DNA of 39,562 nt, taken from Hamadaea sp. (GTDB lineage Bacteria; Actinomycetota; Actinomycetes; Mycobacteriales; Micromonosporaceae). Below are positions 15,800 through 25,221 of this stretch, piece by piece. The stretch is from NCBI GenBank assembly GCA_013361475.1, contig JABFYB010000709.1:1-39562 (forward strand). The letters run 5' to 3'. Under the pieces are notes generated by a model, which saw only the letters and a list, made by a program, of their open reading frames with translations, was not told the origin of the DNA and searched no databases. Position numbers and translations under genes: made by a program. How positions within the stretch are numbered: the first letter of the stretch is position 1; each line of letters begins with the position of its first letter.

Positions 15800-17950
15800 T
15801 TGACGCTTGCGGGGGCCGACGGACCGGCTGGTCTGCTGCCCGGGGTGACCGTCGTCATCCCGACCCACCAGGGACGCGATCGGCTGGGGGCCTGCCTGGA
15901 GTCGCTGGCGGCGCAGACGCTCGCTGCCGAGCGGTTCGAGGTGGTGGTCGTGCTCAACGGCCCGTCCGACGGCTCGGCCGAGGTCGTCGAGGAGTTGCGG
16001 GCGAAGCATCCCGAGCTGACGCTGCGCGTTGTCGAGCTGCCGTACGCCGGGGCGTCCCGAGCGCGGAACGCCGGCATCGCCGCCGCCCGACGGGCCTACC
16101 TCACCTTCGTCGACGACGACGACCACATCTCGCCCGCTTTCCTCGAGGTCCTGCTGGAGCACGCCGGCCCGCGTGTGGTGCCGATGGCGGCGCTCATCGA
16201 CGTCGGCCCCGACGGCACGGACGCCGACAACCACGTCAACCGCATGCTGACGGAGAACGCGGGACGGCTCGTCTCCCCGGCCGACCTTCGCGTGGCGACC
16301 ACGGTCAACGCGGCGAAGCTGGTTGCCACCGCACTGGTCAAGGACCTCGCGTACGACCCGGACCTGGACAGCGGCGAGGACATCGTCTTCTGGATGACGC
16401 TGGTCGTCCGCGAGCCCCTCCAGTTCTACGTCTGCCGCGCCGACGAAGGCGCCACCTACTACCGAACCGTTCGCGCGGGATCGGTGTCGCGAGCCGCGAA
16501 GTCGTTCGACTTCAACGTCCGCCAGCGGCTGGCCGTCATCGGCCGGCTGGAACAGTTGCACGACGAGGCCGGGCCGCGCGAACGCGAACTGCTGCAGAGC
16601 CGTATCCGTGGCCAGGCCGCGTTCGTCAACGAGTACCTGCTCGATCACCCAGGCGACCACGGTCGCGTCGTCGAGCTACTGGACACGCAGGGCATCACCC
16701 AGTTGCCGTACGACCGGATGAACCGGCTGCTGGCCAAGGGGCTCGTCATCGCGTACGCCTTTCCGCCGTACGTCGACACGAGCGGCATCGTGATGGCCAA
16801 ACGCGTCCGGGAACGTGGCGATGTCGTCGACGTCATCTCGAACGCGATGGACCGTATCCGGTCGACCGACAGCGGTCTCCGCCGGATCTCTGGCCCGTTC
16901 GTCGGCTACGACAAGGCGTTGACCACCCCCAGCTACTTCGCGGACTGGGGCTCGATGGAACGGTTCGTGGTGGCGGGCCTCGACGTCATCCGCTCATGGG
17001 AGGGCAAGGGGAAGTACGCCTTCGTCTACAGCCGGGCACACTTCGCCGCCTCGCATTTCCTGGCGGCGGCGTACAAACTCGCCAATCCGGAGGCCCGGTG
17101 GATCGCCGAGTTCTCCGACCCGCTCTCCCGCGACGTGCACGGCGAGGAACGTGGTTCCCAGGTACGCAAGGGGCGGCTTTCCCACGATCTCCGGCGCGGC
17201 CTGCGATCTCGCGGGCTGCCGGTCCCGGCGTCGAAGAACGGCTTCGTATGGTGCGAGGAAGTGGCGTACGCGCTGGCGGACGAGATCGTCTTCACCAACG
17301 TCAACCAGCGCGACTACATGCTGTCCTACTGCTCGGACGCCGGGCTCGCCGCGCGCGTACGCGAGAAGGCGGTCATCGCGCCGCATCCGACGCTGCCGCC
17401 GCTGTTCTACGAACTGGAGACTCTCCCTTACGCCCTGCCGGACGGGCTCGTTCACCTCGCGTACTTCGGAAACTTCTACGCCACCCGGGGCCTGGACGAG
17501 ATCCTGCAGGCCATCGCGGCGGTCGAGCCGGAGGCCAGCGCTCGCTTGCGGCTGCACGTGTTCACCTCCAAGCCGGATGACCTGCGTGAACGTTCGGCGG
17601 AACTGGGCATCGCCGACCGGGTGCAGGTCGGCCCGTACGCGGGCTTCCTCGAGTTCCTCAACCTCACCACGCGCTTCGACTGCCTGATCGTCAACGACGC
17701 CGTCACCGGGGACACGCATACCGCGAATCCCTATCTCCCCTCGAAGTGGAGTGACTATCGCGGTTCGGGCACCCCAGTCTGGGGCGTGGTGGAGGAAGGC
17801 AGCCCACTCAGCCGGCAGCCGGTCGCGTACCGGTCGGTGGTGGGTGACGTGGACGCGGCGGTCGCGGTCCTCCGGCAGCTCGTCGACGCGGCCGGCGATC
17901 AGCGGGTCAGCCGGTCCAGCCGGGCGGGCGGGAGCGAGACGAGGGCGTAG
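15800..17950 (+). CDS. Two-domain glycosyltransferase (GT2 followed by GT4-like)
   Basis: A 716-residue fusion. Residues ~15-315 form a GT2 domain (TVVIPTHQGRDRL, VVVVLNGPSDGS, GASRARNAG and the metal-binding DDDD at 105-108). From ~325 a GT-B module follows: LLAKGLVIAYAFPPYVDTSG, LVHLAYFGNFYATRGLDEIL and the donor-site stretch NPYLPSKWSDYRGSGTPVW. The start is TTG at 15800 with GAGGAG six bases upstream; the open frame continues to 15647 without ribosome-binding support. Its N-terminal half is a close paralogue of the gene at 17899-18957. Its last 52 bases overlap the 3' end of that convergent gene. It may add two successive sugars, an inference from the two modules. Confidence 0.88.
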   Translation: MTLAGADGPAGLLPGVTVVIPTHQGRDRLGACLESLAAQTLAAERFEVVVVLNGPSDGSAEVVEELRAKHPELTLRVVELPYAGASRARNAGIAAARRAYLTFVDDDDHISPAFLEVLLEHAGPRVVPMAALIDVGPDGTDADNHVNRMLTENAGRLVSPADLRVATTVNAAKLVATALVKDLAYDPDLDSGEDIVFWMTLVVREPLQFYVCRADEGATYYRTVRAGSVSRAAKSFDFNVRQRLAVIGRLEQLHDEAGPRERELLQSRIRGQAAFVNEYLLDHPGDHGRVVELLDTQGITQLPYDRMNRLLAKGLVIAYAFPPYVDTSGIVMAKRVRERGDVVDVISNAMDRIRSTDSGLRRISGPFVGYDKALTTPSYFADWGSMERFVVAGLDVIRSWEGKGKYAFVYSRAHFAASHFLAAAYKLANPEARWIAEFSDPLSRDVHGEERGSQVRKGRLSHDLRRGLRSRGLPVPASKNGFVWCEEVAYALADEIVFTNVNQRDYMLSYCSDAGLAARVREKAVIAPHPTLPPLFYELETLPYALPDGLVHLAYFGNFYATRGLDEILQAIAAVEPEASARLRLHVFTSKPDDLRERSAELGIADRVQVGPYAGFLEFLNLTTRFDCLIVNDAVTGDTHTANPYLPSKWSDYRGSGTPVWGVVEEGSPLSRQPVAYRSVVGDVDAAVAVLRQLVDAAGDQRVSRSSRAGGSETRA

Positions 17951-18957
17951 CGTTCGGCGGTGGCCAGGACCCGGGCGCGGTCGTCCGGATGCTCGGCCAG
18001 GTAGCGCTTGATGAAGCCGGTCTGCGCGTTGATCGACGACATCAGCACCCGGCCGCGGTGGTCGTCGCACAGCGGGAGCAGTCGGTCCAGCCGGGCCACG
18101 ACCTCCAACCGCCCGACGACGCTGAACTCGAACGTCTGCTCTCGCCGCGACATGGAGTCGGGTCGCAGCAGCCGGTAGTAGACCGCGTTGGCGAACGCCG
18201 GCCCGCTGTCCACCGGGCAGATGAACAGGTCGAAGGCATAGTGCGCGAGCAGGGTCGCGAAGTAGACGACATCCACGCCACTGCGTAGCTCCGTGTCATA
18301 GCGGGTGGCTTTGGCCGCCGCCGCGGGCACCAGCTTGCACGCGTTGAGGCCGAGGGCGCGTGGCACCGCGTCGACCGCCACGGTCTGGCTGGTGAACGGC
18401 AGGATCTGCTGGTTGACGGCAGTATCCGGATTCGCCCGCCCGGCCGGCGTCACGTCCACGATCTGACCGACCGGCACGATTCCCGGCCGCGCGTGCCGCA
18501 GGAGGATCTCCAGGTACGCCGGGGAGAGCCAGTCGTCGTCGTCGAGGAAGGCGACATGCGCGCGGGTCACCTCGCCGAGAGCGGCGTTGCGGGCCGCAGA
18601 AGCCCCGGGCTCCGGCAGTTCGACCACGGTCAGCGCTATGCCGGGATGGTCGCCGCGGAACCGATCGACCACCGCCCTGGACCCGTCTGCGGGCCCGTTG
18701 AGCGCCACGACGACTTCGAGCAGCGAACGGTCGAGCGTCTGCCGTGCCAGTGATCGCAGCGCGACGGGCAGACGTTCGCGGCCGAGATGGCTGGGAATCA
18801 CGACGGAGACGCCGGCCGCCGACCGCGGTTCAGGGGGCGGAGCGGAAGACTGCACCGATGCCTCTGCCTTCGTGGCTCGTCGCGCGACCGCGTGATCCAG
18901 AAAGGTTCGGGTCTTGTCGCGGCGGTTGATCATTGCCGGGAGCTGTTCGTCGGACAT
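17899..18957 (-). CDS. Family 2 glycosyltransferase, paralogue of the N-terminal half of the neighbouring fusion
   Basis: A 352-residue GT2 enzyme: SVVIPSHLGRERL, VVVALNGPADGS, GASAARNAA and FLDDDDWLSPAYLEILL. The likeness to 15800-17950 runs the whole length, including the region after the GT core (SMSRREQTFEFSVVGRLE against SVSRAAKSFDFNVRQRLA, and the AEHPDDRARV tail). It ends close to the fusion's domain boundary, so it lacks the GT4 module. ATG at 18957 was chosen; TTG at 18966 is in frame, and neither has a good Shine-Dalgarno sequence. Its 3' end overlaps the fusion gene by 52 bases on the opposite strand. Confidence 0.88.
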   Translation of the reverse strand: MSDEQLPAMINRRDKTRTFLDHAVARRATKAEASVQSSAPPPEPRSAAGVSVVIPSHLGRERLPVALRSLARQTLDRSLLEVVVALNGPADGSRAVVDRFRGDHPGIALTVVELPEPGASAARNAALGEVTRAHVAFLDDDDWLSPAYLEILLRHARPGIVPVGQIVDVTPAGRANPDTAVNQQILPFTSQTVAVDAVPRALGLNACKLVPAAAAKATRYDTELRSGVDVVYFATLLAHYAFDLFICPVDSGPAFANAVYYRLLRPDSMSRREQTFEFSVVGRLEVVARLDRLLPLCDDHRGRVLMSSINAQTGFIKRYLAEHPDDRARVLATAERYALVSLPPARLDRLTR

Positions 18958-19061
18958 GGTATACAAGAGCCGCCCAGGGGAGTCCCGCCTAGCCGCACGG
19001 CGGCGTGGCCGGGCGCCGCGTGGCTCGGGCCGTCAGTCGAACGCGAGGGGACGCTGGAAAG

Positions 19062-19412
19062 ATGCAGAGGCTGGACGTCGCAGCCGGTTCGCTGCTTGCC
19101 CTGTGCGCTGGTGCGGCCGTCGTCGCCGCGCTTACCGGCGCGGACGAGTCCGTGGTCGGGGTCCTGGGTGTGCTGGCCGTCTCGGTGGCCGCAGGTTGGT
19201 CGTTCGGACGGGATCGTCGTCAGGCAGCCCGTACGGCCGAGATTCAGCGGCAGGCGGAGCAGACACAAGCCGCGCTGGCCGAGCTCACGGACCGGTTGAA
19301 GATGTCGGCGCTCGCCCTGGGCCGGATGTCCGAGCAGTTGACCGCGATCGAGGCCGCTGGATCCGGTCCTGACAACCATGACCGACCTTCGGCATCGCCT
19401 GCGAAGGCATGA
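19062..19412 (+). CDS. Small membrane protein with two helices and a coiled coil
   Basis: A 116-residue protein of unknown function. Two hydrophobic helices (about 6-25 and 30-49) form a hairpin, followed by a charged Ala/Gln/Glu/Leu coiled coil (about 52-95) on the cytoplasmic side. The order and opening (MQRL then an Ala/Leu helix) resemble the first ~120 residues of the methyltransferase at 35153-36373 (MRRL, two helices, coiled coil), suggesting a shared scaffold or anchor. The start is ATG at 19062; GGAAAG abuts it and GAGGGG lies 12 bases upstream, so the ribosome-binding site is not ideal. It overlaps the following gene by 35 bases if that gene starts at 19378. Confidence 0.7.
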   Translation: MQRLDVAAGSLLALCAGAAVVAALTGADESVVGVLGVLAVSVAAGWSFGRDRRQAARTAEIQRQAEQTQAALAELTDRLKMSALALGRMSEQLTAIEAAGSGPDNHDRPSASPAKA

Positions 19413-21591
19413 ACCGGTGAGGCCCAGGAAGATTAGGCTCGACGACCGCACCCGACTCCTTCTTCTGATCGCCTTCGCCACGGCTCTTTCATTGACTGCG
19501 GTGCTCCTATCGGTCGTCCGCGGCGCCCGGGAAAGTCATACTCCGGCCGCTGACAAGACCGCGCAAGCGCCCTCCGGTCGTGAGCCGATCAAAGTCACGC
19601 AGTTCCGGTCGAAGGATCGCAACGACGTCGCGGCCATCCAGGCCGCGATCGACTCCGCTTCGCCCGGCGACACCGTGCTCTTCCCAGCGGGCACCTATCG
19701 GCTCGACTCGCGCTTCATCTTCAAGTCTGGAGTCAACTATGTCGGCGATCCGAAGACGCCGCCGATCCTGCTGGGCGTGACGCCGGTCGCCGTCTCGTTC
19801 ACCCAGAATCCCGACAGTCCACTCCGTGACGCGACCATCCGAGGCCTGATCTTCGACAACGTCGTGCTGCGCTTCCAAGGGACCAGCCACTCCGGCTCAT
19901 TTGCCAACGTAACAATCGAGGATTGCGAATTCCGCAACGGCCGATCGGCGGAGCCGTGGAACTCCGACTACATCTGGCTCGCCTATACCGACGGCTTCAC
20001 CATCGAGGACTGCACCTTCCTTCGCGACAGCGCGTCCGCGGGCCGCGGCATCGTCCTGGAGCGGACTCGGTCCACCGTCGTGAAGGACTCCTATTTCGGC
20101 ACGACGCGCAAGCTAGAGGACAATGTGCCGAACGGCTGGTTCAAGACGGCCATCAACCTGACGGGCTATGAGAACGACGACGAACGTAACGTCGACGTCG
20201 TCATCGACGGCAACGTGTGGCGGCGTACTCCGGGCATTCGCTGTGCGTACGACAACGTGTCGATATGCGAGGACCACGGCCTCTACGCCTGGGGCGTCAG
20301 GGGCCTCGTCATCGTCGGCAACCGCGCGGACGGGTGGACCGACTCGGGTTCCGGCGGATCCGTCAAGCTGCGTAACAGTGATGACGTCCTGATCGCTCGT
20401 AACCATTTCCGGGTCTCCGGGGTGCTGACGCATACGTATTGGCACACCGATCCCACTCGCTTCACCCGCGTGCGGGTGGAGGAGAACCGGATCGATCTGG
20501 CCGGCCGCTCCGGACAGGCGATCGGCTACTGGCGATCCACCGACACCGGGTCGTCGCGAGAGGACCTCTGCCAGCGGCGTGACGGTGGCGAGCGCGAACT
20601 GTACATCACGCGAAACCGCATGGTAAGTGGGGGCGCGATCACGGTGCAGTGCGCGACGGGCAGCCAGATTTGCGTATCGGGGAACGTGAACGCCACGTTG
20701 GAGCTCAAAACGCCAGGCGTCCGCCGTCGGGGGTGCGAGGATGCGCGGACCTGGACCATGCCGTTGCCGGGCGTGTATCGAGGTGACTTCAACGGCGACG
20801 GCAAAGCCGACTTCGCCCAGGCCGTGACCGGGTCCGACGGCAACCTACACTGGCGCGCCCACGTCAGCGCCGGGGACGGGTTCACGGTCGCTGATTGGGG
20901 AGGTGGCATCACTCCCATCCGCGACGCCCAGCGGTACGGCGTACAGGTCGGTGACTTCACCGGCGACGGGCTGGACGACATCGTCTATCGCTCGAGTTGC
21001 GGCGACAAGGAGTGCTGGCGTCTTCACGCCAGCACAGGCGGAGCGTTCGCGGAGGGACGGGTTCTCGGCTCTCCGGGGGGCTGGTTCAGTGCTGAGACTT
21101 TCAGCTTCGGAGTACGGACCGGCGACTTCAACGGCGACAAGCTTGCGGACCTTCTGTATCGCGGGCGTTGCGGACAGGACGGCCACGCGTGCTGGCTGGT
21201 CCTCGCGAGCCAGGCGGACGGCCGGGCCGTTGCCCAGGACTGGGGCGATCGGGCGCAGTGGGCCGCGGGGGTGACCCTGGACTACGGGCTGTTCGTCGGG
21301 GACTTCAACGGTGACGGGCGCAGCGACGTCGCGTACCTGGGCGGCTGCGCGAGCGGTCAGTGCTTCCGGGTCCATGTGAGCACCGGCAAGACCTTTGAAC
21401 CGCAGGACTGGGGCTACTCCTTCCGGCCCGACTCGACGACGGGCCATTTCGGCATCACTGTCGCGGACAGGAACCACGACGGAGCGACCGACCTGATCTA
21501 TCGCGGAGCGTGCGCTGGAACGCGCCGGTGGGGTTACTTGCTGGGCACCGAGCAGGGCGGCCCCTTCACGGCAGACTGCCGAGCAAGCTGA
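19378..21591 (+). CDS. Signal-anchored right-handed beta-helix protein with FG-GAP/VCBS repeats
   Basis: A 737-residue surface protein. A basic N-terminus precedes one hydrophobic segment (about 27-47), either a signal peptide or an anchor. Residues ~70-450 show pectate-lyase-type beta-helix repeats (a DVAAIQAAIDSASPGDTVLFPAGTYRL opening, then many Asn/Asp/Ile-rich turns such as VTIEDCEF and FTIEDCTF). The C-terminal third has five calcium-type loops at about 470, 526, 583, 642 and 700 (DFNGDGKAD, DFTGDGLDD, DFNGDKLAD, DFNGDGRSD, DRNHDGATD), evenly ~57 residues apart as in FG-GAP/VCBS propellers. It may bind or cut a polysaccharide. An alternative start, GTG at 19417, has GAAGG nine bases upstream and avoids overlap with the previous gene. 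It converges on the epimerase gene with three bases between. Confidence 0.85.
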   Translation: MTDLRHRLRRHEPVRPRKIRLDDRTRLLLLIAFATALSLTAVLLSVVRGARESHTPAADKTAQAPSGREPIKVTQFRSKDRNDVAAIQAAIDSASPGDTVLFPAGTYRLDSRFIFKSGVNYVGDPKTPPILLGVTPVAVSFTQNPDSPLRDATIRGLIFDNVVLRFQGTSHSGSFANVTIEDCEFRNGRSAEPWNSDYIWLAYTDGFTIEDCTFLRDSASAGRGIVLERTRSTVVKDSYFGTTRKLEDNVPNGWFKTAINLTGYENDDERNVDVVIDGNVWRRTPGIRCAYDNVSICEDHGLYAWGVRGLVIVGNRADGWTDSGSGGSVKLRNSDDVLIARNHFRVSGVLTHTYWHTDPTRFTRVRVEENRIDLAGRSGQAIGYWRSTDTGSSREDLCQRRDGGERELYITRNRMVSGGAITVQCATGSQICVSGNVNATLELKTPGVRRRGCEDARTWTMPLPGVYRGDFNGDGKADFAQAVTGSDGNLHWRAHVSAGDGFTVADWGGGITPIRDAQRYGVQVGDFTGDGLDDIVYRSSCGDKECWRLHASTGGAFAEGRVLGSPGGWFSAETFSFGVRTGDFNGDKLADLLYRGRCGQDGHACWLVLASQADGRAVAQDWGDRAQWAAGVTLDYGLFVGDFNGDGRSDVAYLGGCASGQCFRVHVSTGKTFEPQDWGYSFRPDSTTGHFGITVADRNHDGATDLIYRGACAGTRRWGYLLGTEQGGPFTADCRAS

Positions 21592-21594
21592 CGG

Positions 21595-22674
21595 TCAGCG
21601 CAGAGCCGCTGCGATCACCTCGGCGATCCGCGGGCCGGCCTTGCCGTCCCAGAGCGGCGGCACCGGCCATGGCCGGCCGGCTTCACGAGCCAATACCGCT
21701 TCGACCGCTTGGCTGAGGCCCGCCCGAGTCACGAGTTGGTTCGTGCCATGGGTGACCGTGACCGGTCGCTCCGTGTTGGGCCGGACCGTCAGGCAGGGAA
21801 CGCCCAGAACAGTCGTCTCCTCCTGGACTCCGCCCGAGTCGGTCACGACGGCGACAGCCCCTCGAACGAGGCTGAGGAATTCGACGTAACCAAGTGGGTC
21901 GACGATGCGCAGCCTGGGGTGCCGGCCCAGCCCGGCGTCGGCTAGACGCGTACGACCACGCGGGTGGAGCGGCAGGACTAGGTCCACCTGGTCGGCGACG
22001 GAGTGCAGGGCACGAACGAACTCGACCGCGTCGGCGGGATCATCCACGTTCGCCGGGCGATGCACGGTTGCCACGGCGTACCGGTCGGGCAATCCGAACG
22101 ACGCTCGGGCGACCTCGACATCCAGCTGATCCAGATTCGCCAGGAGCGTGTCGATCATCGGGTTACCGACCAGGTGAATCCGGTCCTCCATCACCCCTTC
22201 GCGGCGAAGGTGCTCCACCGCATCCTCACTTGTGGCGAAGAGAAGATCGGACAGCTGGTCGGTGACGATCCGGTTGATCTCCTCCGGCATCGAGCGGTCG
22301 GCGCTGCGCAGCCCCGCCTCGACGTGCGCCAACGGGATTCCCAGCTTGGCCGTGACCAACGCCGTCGCCAGGGTCGAGTTGACGTCGCCGTAGACGACTA
22401 CCATCGCCGGACGGGACCGAGTGAAGTGCTCCTCGAGCCGGATCATCACGGCCGCAGTCTGACGGGCATGGGTGCCTGATCCCACCCCGAGGTCGATGTC
22501 CGGTTTCGGCAGGCCGAGTTGACGGAAGAAGACCGCGGACAGCCGATCGTCGTAATGCTGGCCGGTGTGGATCAGCTCCTGAGGTACCCCAGCGTCGCCG
22601 AGGGCGCGCAAGACGGGGGCCGCCTTGGGAAAGTTGGGCCTGGCCCCTGTGATGTGCGACACGATGCCGGACAC
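21595..22674 (-). CDS. wecB: UDP-N-acetylglucosamine 2-epimerase (non-hydrolysing)
   Basis: Interconverts UDP-GlcNAc and UDP-ManNAc in the cytoplasm. The 359-residue product has the family landmarks in order: TGARPNFPKAAPV, VYGDVNSTLA, the HVEAGLRS strand-turn, MPEEINRIVTDQLSD, TVHRPANVD, the LPLHPR strand, TDSGGVQEE and the RPNTERPVTV block. The start is GTG at 22674 with GAGGA about eight bases upstream. It stands alone on the minus strand and converges on the beta-helix gene. Together with the WecC-type dehydrogenase at 13572-14834 it completes a UDP-ManNAcA route. The 203-base gap upstream (22675-22877) is shared with the divergent GT gene, and I see no firm promoter in it. Confidence 0.95.
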   Translation of the reverse strand: MSGIVSHITGARPNFPKAAPVLRALGDAGVPQELIHTGQHYDDRLSAVFFRQLGLPKPDIDLGVGSGTHARQTAAVMIRLEEHFTRSRPAMVVVYGDVNSTLATALVTAKLGIPLAHVEAGLRSADRSMPEEINRIVTDQLSDLLFATSEDAVEHLRREGVMEDRIHLVGNPMIDTLLANLDQLDVEVARASFGLPDRYAVATVHRPANVDDPADAVEFVRALHSVADQVDLVLPLHPRGRTRLADAGLGRHPRLRIVDPLGYVEFLSLVRGAVAVVTDSGGVQEETTVLGVPCLTVRPNTERPVTVTHGTNQLVTRAGLSQAVEAVLAREAGRPWPVPPLWDGKAGPRIAEVIAAALR

Positions 22675-22877
22675 GGCTGAATCCTCAAGGTCGATGGGGA
22701 TGAGCGCGGATCAGCTTGCCACACCGCGAATCGGCCGGTAGAGCCAGGTGACGGCGTGCATGGTGGCGCCGATCGTGGGCTTTTGCCGCCAGCGACACGA
22801 AATCCTCCGAAAGGTCGTAGAGCTGGACCGATTCCGGGGTAGCGGTCTAGAGCAATGTTCTGGCACGCTCTGGCAAC

Positions 22878-24074
22878 GTGGAAATCGGTAGTGGCTCTCG
22901 GAGGACGCTCTCGCTCGTCGTCCCCGTGTTCAACGTTGAGCCCTACCTGGCCGAATGTATCGAGTCCATTCTCTCTTACACCGACGACGACATCGAACTC
23001 GTGGCGGTGGACGACCGCTCGCCAGACGGCTCTCCTGCCCTGCTCGACGCCTACGCGGCCGCCGACGACCGGGTGAACGTGCTGCACCTTCCGGTCAACG
23101 TCGGGCTCGGCCAGGCGCGTAATGCGGGGCTCGACGCGGCGACGGGTGATTACATCTGGTTCGTGGACTCGGACGACTGGCTACCGGCGGGTGCGCTCGA
23201 CCAAGTCATGGAGCGGTTGCGGGCGACCGAACCGGACGTGCTCCTCGTGAGTCACGCTGAGGTCTTCGAGGACTCGGCCAAAGTCGACCCGCTGCTGACG
23301 CGGGTTCTCACGCAGAACGAGGGACCGCTGACGCTGCAGCGGCATCCAGAGCTCCTGCGCCTCGCCCAGTCGGCCTGTACCAAGATCGTTCGCCGTGACC
23401 TCTTGGTGACGGCAGGCATCCGTTTTCTACCAGGCTGGTATGAAGACAGCTATTTCAGCCATCTGCTGCTCATGGCGGCCGACCGGCTGGAGGCGATCGA
23501 CCGGGTCAGCTATTGCTACCGGCAGCGGACTCCCGGAAGTATCACCAGCAGCCGTAGCGACCGTCATTTCGAAGTCTTCGACCAGTACGCCCGCCTTTTC
23601 AGCCGGGTCGATCTGGCGCACGGGACATATGACAAGTATCGCCCGGAACTGTTCCGGTTGATGATCAACCATTACCTGGTCGTCCTCGGCAACCGTGACC
23701 GACTGCCATCGAAACTGCGCTCGAGCTTCTTCCATCGGATTGCGACCGACTACGCGGCCCGGGTTCCGCCGTCCGGTTACCCGGTTCCCAGCGGGGCGCT
23801 CGGCGTGAAGCATCGGTTGGTCCGCTGGGGCTTCTATCCTGCGTACGCTGTTCTGCGCGCGGTCTACGGGCTGGTCTCGCAGGTCCGATCCCGTCGTCGC
23901 CCCGACGGGGTACGCCTGTCGGCGGCCGGTCTGGTTCCTGACCGGCGTCCGCGTTCGGTCGTCCTAGCGTCGCGCTGCGAAGTGATGCCGCCGAGGCAAC
24001 GGTCCGAGACGCCCATGCGATCCACGGCCTTCGACGGACGTACCCGGCCTGCCAGGTCGGGCGCGGACTTGTAG
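22878..24074 (+). CDS. Family 2 glycosyltransferase
   Basis: A 398-residue GT2 enzyme of the EpsJ/teichoic-acid-like kind. The GT-A domain is clear: LSLVVPVFNVEPYLAECIES, VAVDDRSPDGS, NVGLGQARNAGL and the DSDD metal site at 97-100 in IWFVDSDDWL. The WYEDSYFSHLLL stretch supplies the likely catalytic Glu-Asp. The last ~70 residues are basic and low in structure (VRSRRRPDG and onward). The start is GTG at 22878 with no clear Shine-Dalgarno sequence; the protein alignment begins at once, so a much later start is unlikely. GC is visibly lower than in 8312-13561. galE follows after 67 bases on the same strand. Confidence 0.9.
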   Translation: MEIGSGSRRTLSLVVPVFNVEPYLAECIESILSYTDDDIELVAVDDRSPDGSPALLDAYAAADDRVNVLHLPVNVGLGQARNAGLDAATGDYIWFVDSDDWLPAGALDQVMERLRATEPDVLLVSHAEVFEDSAKVDPLLTRVLTQNEGPLTLQRHPELLRLAQSACTKIVRRDLLVTAGIRFLPGWYEDSYFSHLLLMAADRLEAIDRVSYCYRQRTPGSITSSRSDRHFEVFDQYARLFSRVDLAHGTYDKYRPELFRLMINHYLVVLGNRDRLPSKLRSSFFHRIATDYAARVPPSGYPVPSGALGVKHRLVRWGFYPAYAVLRAVYGLVSQVRSRRRPDGVRLSAAGLVPDRRPRSVVLASRCEVMPPRQRSETPMRSTAFDGRTRPARSGADL

Positions 24075-24141
24075 GATGCCTGCACTAAACGACACCACAC
24101 GCTGTGGCGACGTGGTGATTTGATGCACGGGGGCCAGTGTC

Positions 24142-25200
24142 TTGAAGGTCTTGATCACAGGCGGAGCAGGCTTCGTCGGCAGCACGATTGGATCCGTGCT
24201 GATCGATGAAGGGTACATTCCGATCATTTTGGACAACCTCGTCACGGGGCGCCGGGACTATGCGGCCGATCGGGCCTTTTATCAAGGCGACGTCTCGGAT
24301 GGTGTTCTGATTGACCGGATCTTCCAGGAGCATCCCGATATTGCGGCGGTCATTCACTGCGCGGGCCTGACCGTCGTCCCGGAGTCAGTGGTCCAGCCAC
24401 TGCGCTACTACCGCGAAAACGTTTCCAAGACCGTCGATCTTCTGCACCATCTGATCCGCAACAAGTGCCGACGCCTCATCTTCAGCTCCACTGCCGCGTT
24501 GTACGCGCCCGGCACCGGTTTCGCGGTGGATGAGTCGTCACCGCTCGCGCCGTCGAGCCCGTACGCGGTGAGCAAACTCATGGTGGAGCAGGTGTTGGCG
24601 GACGTGGCTCGCTCCGGGGATCTACAAGCGATCGCGTTGCGTTACTTCAACCCCATCGGCGCTGATCCCCGCATGCGGACCGGCCTGCAGTCCAAGAGTC
24701 CCAGCCACGTCCTCGGCCGGATGATTCAGGCCTGGGAGGCGGACGAGGTATTCCAGCTCACCGGCGTGGACTGGGAAACGCGCGACGGTACGACCATTCG
24801 CGACTACATTCACGTCTGGGATCTCGCGGGAGCGCACGTCCAAGCTCTGCGCAAGTTCGACGAGGTCACCTCGTCGGCGGAGGCCGGATTCCGCGCGATC
24901 AACCTGGGAAGTGGTAAGGGCACGACCGTGCTGGAGCTGTTGAACGCCTTTGCCCACACGACCGGGCGGCCGTTGCGGTATCGGGAGGCGGGCCGGCGTC
25001 CGGGCGACATCGTAGGCTCCTACACTCACACGGAGCTGGCCCGACAGCTCCTCGGCTGGACGCCGACGCTGAAAATCGAAGACGGCATCCGGCACGCGTT
25101 GCAGTGGCGCTCTATCGGCGCGTCTCGGGAGTCGGCATCGGCCAATGAATTCGATACCGTGCGTTCTGGGCTGTCAACCACACTGGAACGTCGGCCGTAA
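24142..25200 (+). CDS. galE: UDP-glucose 4-epimerase (GalE-type)
   Basis: NAD-dependent short-chain dehydrogenase-type epimerase that inverts C4 of UDP-Glc/UDP-Gal or of the N-acetyl forms. The 352-residue product starts directly with VLITGGAGFVGS, the NAD-binding loop. It has FSSTAALY with the catalytic Ser and SPYAVSK with Tyr141 and Lys145. ALRYFNPIGADP and IRDYIHVWDLAGAH are typical GalE blocks. The start is TTG at 24142, the only start codon that keeps the first strand intact; GGGGG lies eight bases upstream. It is followed by the ABC exporter genes and likely shares their transcript. GalE homologues occur in polysaccharide loci of many bacteria; whether it acts on Glc or GlcNAc cannot be read here. 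Confidence 0.93.
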   Translation: MKVLITGGAGFVGSTIGSVLIDEGYIPIILDNLVTGRRDYAADRAFYQGDVSDGVLIDRIFQEHPDIAAVIHCAGLTVVPESVVQPLRYYRENVSKTVDLLHHLIRNKCRRLIFSSTAALYAPGTGFAVDESSPLAPSSPYAVSKLMVEQVLADVARSGDLQAIALRYFNPIGADPRMRTGLQSKSPSHVLGRMIQAWEADEVFQLTGVDWETRDGTTIRDYIHVWDLAGAHVQALRKFDEVTSSAEAGFRAINLGSGKGTTVLELLNAFAHTTGRPLRYREAGRRPGDIVGSYTHTELARQLLGWTPTLKIEDGIRHALQWRSIGASRESASANEFDTVRSGLSTTLERRP

Positions 25201-25221
25201 GCACCTGCGGAGCCAACTGAC

